64,000 nucleotides of DNA, taken from the NCBI RefSeq assembly GCF_037975245.1, contig NC_092576.1:30916611-30980610 (forward strand), read 5' to 3'. Below, one piece after another: positions 59,901-64,000 of this stretch. The notes under the pieces are model-generated. The model ran no database searches. It was given only the letters and a program-made list of their open reading frames with translations, and was not told the DNA's origin. The first letter of the stretch is position 1. Each line of letters begins with the position of its first letter. The stretch is from Apostichopus japonicus (taxonomy: Eukaryota > Echinodermata > Holothuroidea > Aspidochirotida > Stichopodidae). A program made the translations under genes and the position numbers.

Positions 59901-62900
59901 AGGATAGATCGAGTGTATGCGCCCGTGAGTTTACATTTTCGGGTTGCGAGACGCTCAGCTGTCCGCTCTCTGACCATGACACTGTAGTAGCACGGTTTGT
60001 TTTGCCTTCCATTTTCCCCATCGGGCGGGGCCTATGGAAGCTTAACTGTCGGATTCTTGGCGAGGCAGAGTTCCGCCAGGGTGTCGAGACCAGGTACAAA
60101 GGATGGCAAACATTGAAGCCGGCCTTTGCTTCTACATCCCAATGGTGGGATGATGTCAAGTTGCGCATCAAACGCTACGCAATTCAGTATTGCGTGACCC
60201 GCGCACGGCGTCGAAGAGAAAAATTCTCGAAGCTGTGCGCGGAGGTGAAGTTTGGCGACCCTTTGGCTGTCATCGCTTTGCAGACTTATCTCGATGAAAA
60301 GTACCACGGTGCCCGCGTGAGGGCCCGTGTCGAAGCGGTGGAAGCCGAGGAGCGCCCTTCACTGAGGTTTTACCAGTCCGTTAGCTCATCGGCAGGTGAC
60401 AGACGCGTCCCGTCTGTGTGCACTACTGATGGGACCGTGGTCAGTGACCCTCACGGCATTGTCCGCGTATATAAAGAGTATTATTCGAGTTTGTTTACGC
60501 GTGGCAATGTCGACTTGTCGGCACAGGCTGATTTATTGAGGGGAATCTCAAAAACCGTTCCCCACGATGTCAATGATATTTTGGGGGGCGAAATAACCAC
60601 TGTTGAGCTTTGGAAGGCGCTTTCGAAGATGAAGAATGGCAAGTCCCCGGGTTCGGACGGGCTTCCGAGGGAGTTCTACCGAACCTTCTGGGCAATAATA
60701 GGACCCGACATCAGAGCCGTCTTCGAGGACGCCTTCCAAAACGGACTGTTAAACCAAAGTCAACGTCTGGGCATGATTACTTTGCTGCCCAAGTCTGGGG
60801 ACCCCTTGGATCCCCGTAACAAGCGTCCGATCACCTTGTTAAATGTGGACTACAAGTTGCTGGCTAAGGCTTTGTGCAACCGCCTTGCACCGGCTATGCC
60901 GCATCTTGTGGGTGATCTCCAGACTTGTGCAGTGAAGGGTCATTGCATCCAGCAGAACTTGTGGTTGATGCGCGACTTGACCGACTTTGTTATTGAGCGT
61001 GATCTGCCATGTGCATTTGTGTCTCTGGACCAGCAGAAGGCCTTTGACATGGTGGATCGCGGTTTTTAATGAATGTATTGGAGACGTTTCAGTTGCACCC
61101 AAATTTTCGTAAATGGATTTCTGTTTTGTATCAAGAAAGTTTCAGTTCTGTTATCGTAAATGGGTTTTGTTCGGAGGTTTTTAACGTAGAGAGGGGGGGT
61201 GCGCCAGGGGTGCCCACTGTCTCCATTACTTTATGTTTTGTTTAGCGAGTCCCTCTCTCGTCTTTTGGAAAGGGACTCCAGATTTCTTCCATTCGTTGTG
61301 CCAGGGGGTGCCAAAGTGAAATGCGCTCAATATGCAGATGACGTGACATGTGTTGTTTCGAGTCTGGGCTCCTTTCGCGCACTCTCGCAGGATTTATCTA
61401 TTTTTGAGAGAGCTACCGGGGCGAAGTTGAATCCAGAAAAGACAAAGGGCCTTCGTCTTGGTAGCTGGAGATACAGAGACTTACCATTCGGTGCGTCGTG
61501 GTCGGATCAGAATATCAAAATTAATGGTATATGGTTCGGCTACGATGCACCTTGTGATGTCACCTGGAGCGAGAGGGCTGAGGTATTTCAGAGCAGACTC
61601 GAAACCTTTGGCATCCGCTGGCTTTCGATCTTGGGGAAAGTCACCGTTATTAATCGTTTTGTTTCGCCCATCATGTGGTACCCGGGCGCGGTGTACCCAA
61701 TTCCGCGTCGCGTCCTGGTGCGGTTGGAGAGGGCGATTTTTTCATTCATATGGTCTGGTGGTACAGAGCTGGTCAAGAGGGCGATATTGTACCAAAAACT
61801 GGAGAAGGGGGGACTAGGGGTGGTTCATCTGGGAAGTAAGTTAACTTGTTTGTTATTTAAGCAATTGTTTGTAGCGGTAACTGACCCAGGGTTGCCTTGT
61901 TCATATTTTGTACGTTTTTGGGGCGGGTTGCACTTGCGTCGATGGGTTCCGGCGCTGTTTAGCAACAGAGAACCGCATAGTAGCACACCAAGCAGAGTGG
62001 TGCGTGTCATTTGCTCCGCTCTTATTGAGTTGCCCCCTGTTGACCTGTCACGGCCGGCCCTCGTTCTCAGTTCCTTGCGGGATAGGGCCTTGAATGCAAT
62101 TTTTGTACAGGGACGTCATCCTGTCGAAGTATGGCGTTCGGTGTGCATTCAAGGCTGAATGGTTGCAGGCTCCGTGATCTTGCATGGAGAATTGCACACG
62201 GTGCCTTGGTGACCGACCGACCGACCGTTTATCGGGAGACCGTTCCTGGTCGGTAGGACAGGGTTTTGTTTTATATGGATTAGATCCCCCAGTTTGTTCC
62301 GTTGCTGTGTTGCAGCGTATTATTTATGTTTGTTCTGTTGTAAAAAAAACTTATTTGGAGGAATAGATGTGATGTTGTTTTTAGGGGGAAATTTGCCAGT
62401 TGGCAAGCAGTCCTGGAGGCGGTGAAGTCTGACATTCGCCTTCAGGTTGAAGGCGATTTTCGCCGTTTATCTAGGGCTGCCTTTTTTGGACGGTGGTGTG
62501 CTGGGGAAGGGTGTTTTGTTTCGCTGCGTGCTGGTCGTCCTTTTGTAGTTTTTTAATATTTCAGTGGGGGGGGGGGGGTTGGGCGTTTTGTCTCTGCAGG
62601 TCGGTGAGCGTATGTACTTTTTTTTGGCTCGCTTGACCTGAAGTTCGTTTGTAAGAATGGGATGGTTTGGTAGTGCCGTTTGGCCGTGACGTTTTGTATC
62701 CCGTATGACGGGTCACGTAAAAAGCACACTGCATACGATGGTGTGTGACCCAGCATTGGTTTGCGTGTAACGTTAGCTTAGTTAGCTATAGTAGCACTAG
62801 CAGAAAACATGTACACGTGCATAGGGTCGTTATAAAGAAGACTTCTGACTGATTTTTTTTTATGAAAAACCAGATGATACAAACCGTGCTACAAGCACAA

Positions 62901-64000
62901 TGTGTTTGCATATGACATTCAGTTTCAAAGAAGATTTTTTATACCAACCTTCCCAATGTCTTCTACTGTCCCAGGAGCTGACTGCAAAGGTGGTGTCTGT
63001 GCTGGCTGCAAGGTAGCTAAAGGTTGTCTAAGTTTGGTGATAGCTGATAGTGATGACGGTGTCATTGGCACAGGAAGCTCAATAGGCGAGGGTTGTTTTG
63101 GTGGGGAAGCAGTTGAAGGTGGCGGTGTTACTGGCACATGAAATGTGGACAAGGGCCGTCTCGGTGGGGTTGCTGGTGGTATTATTCTACACCTTTTTTG
63201 ATTCAAAGTTGCAATTGCATCTTTTAACTCTGTTAGCGTGTCTGGTAGCACTGAGAACAGAAAATCAAATAAAAATAAAGTTTGTACTGACCAAAACATT
63301 GACCGAATTGGTCTATTAAACTTGGAGCAAATTTAGTCATATTAATATTTGGAAGTGCATTCCTCCTTAAAGCACTACTTTAATTCCCATTCATTTAGAT
63401 TCTTCTAAGTAAAATACCCATTTATGTCTCTGATTATCCTAAAATGAATATAATAAATGAAAAAACCGTATCGAAGTTTCAGCCGAAGAGCATAGCACAG
63501 TTTGACAGAAAGGCTATGTTAAGGGTCTGCAGAAGCAAATTTAACAAATTTTAGTGCCAGACATTGAATTACTGATAGTTATAACATTAACTAAAAAAAC
63601 AGCCTGTCTGAACAGTCATAGGTCAGATTTCATATCAGATCAGTTGCTATAACATTTCTTTAATGCTGGTCTTCTTTCTGCAGGTGATGAAATCACCTCA
63701 TGCGATTGCAACAATCAATGACATAAAAGTTTGTGTGATTTAAAAGGAACATGTTAACAGTTTACGATGGACTGTTAAGAAATAATATTAAGTTATTTAC
63801 CAATAAACACTTACAGTTCTGTAGCAGGTTGTTCTGTTTTTCCAAATCCTCTATGCGTTTTTGTAAGCTTGCAACCTCAGACTTCAAGCTCGCAATCAAG
63901 CTGGCCTCTACAAAATTGTCATCAACCGCATCATCTTCTTCTGTATTTTGCATAAGTTTTGCAATGATTCTGTCTCCAGCATCATCCCTCATTTTTCTTT
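56885..64000 (-). CDS. BEN-domain protein gene (partial, runs off the window)
   Basis: Minus-strand exons at 64,000-63,815, 63,250-62,949, 57,645-57,464 and 56,985-56,885. N-terminal part: acidic, then a coiled coil (SEVASLQKRIEDLEKQNNLL), then a Pro/Thr-rich stretch (IIPPATPPRRPLSTF). The last two exons encode a BEN domain: ILRRAGVAKTLGGLVCNLM, AIFQRRDMASRSLSG, LPVEKVQAIIG, YCQKQFPGADVSTIRLKM, ending KKAFKGY-stop. BEN domains bind DNA and act in chromatin and transcription. The phase between the second and third listed exons does not match directly, so another exon probably lies in the large intron, which holds a LINE. Confidence 0.7.
57464..57645 (-). other. BEN gene exon with the main BEN motif
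   Basis: Acceptor ttatgtag, donor attattg|gtaagt. Encodes FVIDDNILRRAGVAKTLGGL, then NLMTAIFQRRDMASRSLSG and LPVEKVQAIIG, the helical pattern of BEN domains. Confidence 0.75.
57943..57954. repeat. Target-site duplication, left (A2)
   Basis: acactgcatacg, identical to 62,726-62,737. Confidence 0.92.
58166..59271 (+). pseudogene. LINE A2 ORF1, frameshifted
   Basis: Starts ATG at 58,166. A 2-nt insertion (gcgtgttccg against acgttccg in A1) at ~58,411 breaks the frame; the rest, 58,450-59,271, retains all three CCHC knuckles (CFRCGETGHEAKGC, CGRCLRLGHDTSAC, CSLCGNEGHVFRAC). The tail is ~12 residues shorter than in A1. Confidence 0.9.
59292..62550 (+). pseudogene. LINE A2 ORF2, multiply disabled
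   Basis: ATG at 59,292; codon 35 is TGA (59,394-59,396) where A1 has TGC. Single-base shifts occur near 59,930, 61,066 (stop after FDMVDRGF) and 61,195, another near 62,150, and a ~138-bp deletion at ~62,205 removes the C-terminal Cys/His cluster. RT motifs ([28 protein letters not shown]) remain readable in pieces. Confidence 0.9.
62726..62737. repeat. Target-site duplication, right (A2)
   Basis: acactgcatacg, identical to 57,943-57,954. Confidence 0.92.
62949..63250 (-). other. BEN gene proline-rich exon
   Basis: Acceptor gttctcag; phase 1 in. Encodes LPDTLTELKDAIATLNQKRC then a Pro/Thr/Ser-rich region (PPATPPRRPLSTFHVPVTPP; SPIELPVPMTPSS). The donor is probably aag|gttggt at 62,948; a gtataa four bases later is possible. 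Confidence 0.6.
63251..63814. other. Intron of the BEN gene
   Basis: AT-rich, no open frame or repeat recognised; bounded by the donor at 63,814 and the acceptor at 63,251. Confidence 0.55.
63815..64000 (-). other. BEN gene coiled-coil exon (cut by window edge)
   Basis: Donor cagaact|gtaagt. Encodes MRDDAGDRIIAKLMQNTEED, then the heptad-like SLKSEVASLQKRIEDLEKQN. The Met at 63,992 may be the start codon, but the exon could extend beyond the window. Confidence 0.65.

Larger units (their letters stand above)
57955..62725 (+). mobile_element. LINE family A, full length but decayed (A2)
   Basis: Same structure as A1 from tggagtgcagacg to cacgtaaaaagc, with a perfect 12-bp duplication. Inserted in an intron of the BEN gene, opposite strand. 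Coding damage: a 2-nt insertion in ORF1, a stop early in ORF2, several 1-nt shifts and a ~138-bp deletion. Overall identity to A1 remains very high by eye, so it is young even though dead. Confidence 0.93.

Overview
This is animal (metazoan) genomic DNA, not bacterial. The evidence is multi-exon genes with GT/AG introns whose phases agree, a U2 spliceosomal snRNA gene cluster, and several eukaryotic transposon classes (L1/Tx1-type LINEs, a Helentron, hAT-like, P-element-like and a U2-headed SINE). The mix of SAMD3-like, BEN-domain and P-element-like genes in AT-rich DNA suggests a marine invertebrate, possibly a deuterostome. The species cannot be named from the sequence.

Layout. 1-4,070: relics of a U2-targeting LINE (called family B here) on the minus strand, broken by the 3' end of a second LINE (family A) on the plus strand. 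4,070-7,888: mostly non-coding, with an exact 77-bp tandem array. 7,889-19,632: eight minus-strand exons of a SAMD3-like gene; its fifth exon is split by a full-length, apparently intact family A LINE (10,779-15,729) with a 14-bp target-site duplication. 19,741-22,343: a decayed C2H2-containing transposase-like gene. 23.3-26.9 kb: a small hAT-type non-autonomous element and a hAT-like transposase relic. 28.9-31.9 kb: a minus-strand OB-fold (RPA-like) gene, one intron of which is mostly a U2-snRNA-headed SINE. 33.2-35.1 kb: a Helentron relic (PIF1 helicase plus endonuclease) interrupted by a second copy of that SINE. 36.4-41.1 kb: a P-element/THAP9-type transposase relic containing a family B fragment and a perfect 67-bp palindrome. 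41.1-45.35 kb: a decayed third LINE (family C) on the minus strand.

45.36-56.28 kb is the most striking region. It holds a tandem cluster of U2 snRNA genes (minus strand) in which consecutive copies are each cut at the same position by a family B LINE: one essentially full length, one internally deleted and one 5'-truncated. The U2 5' ends, 3' halves and repeated upstream promoters are visible around them. 56.3-56.6 kb carries an array of TCTCGCGAGA-like palindromes. 56.9-64.0 kb is a BEN-domain gene (minus) with a decayed full-length family A copy in an intron.

The window is therefore dominated by retrotransposons that have found different niches: family B in U2 genes, family A in scattered sites, and a SINE built on the U2 5' end. 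Host genes are few. The SAMD3-like gene is broken by a young insertion, while the RPA-like and BEN genes look spliceable.
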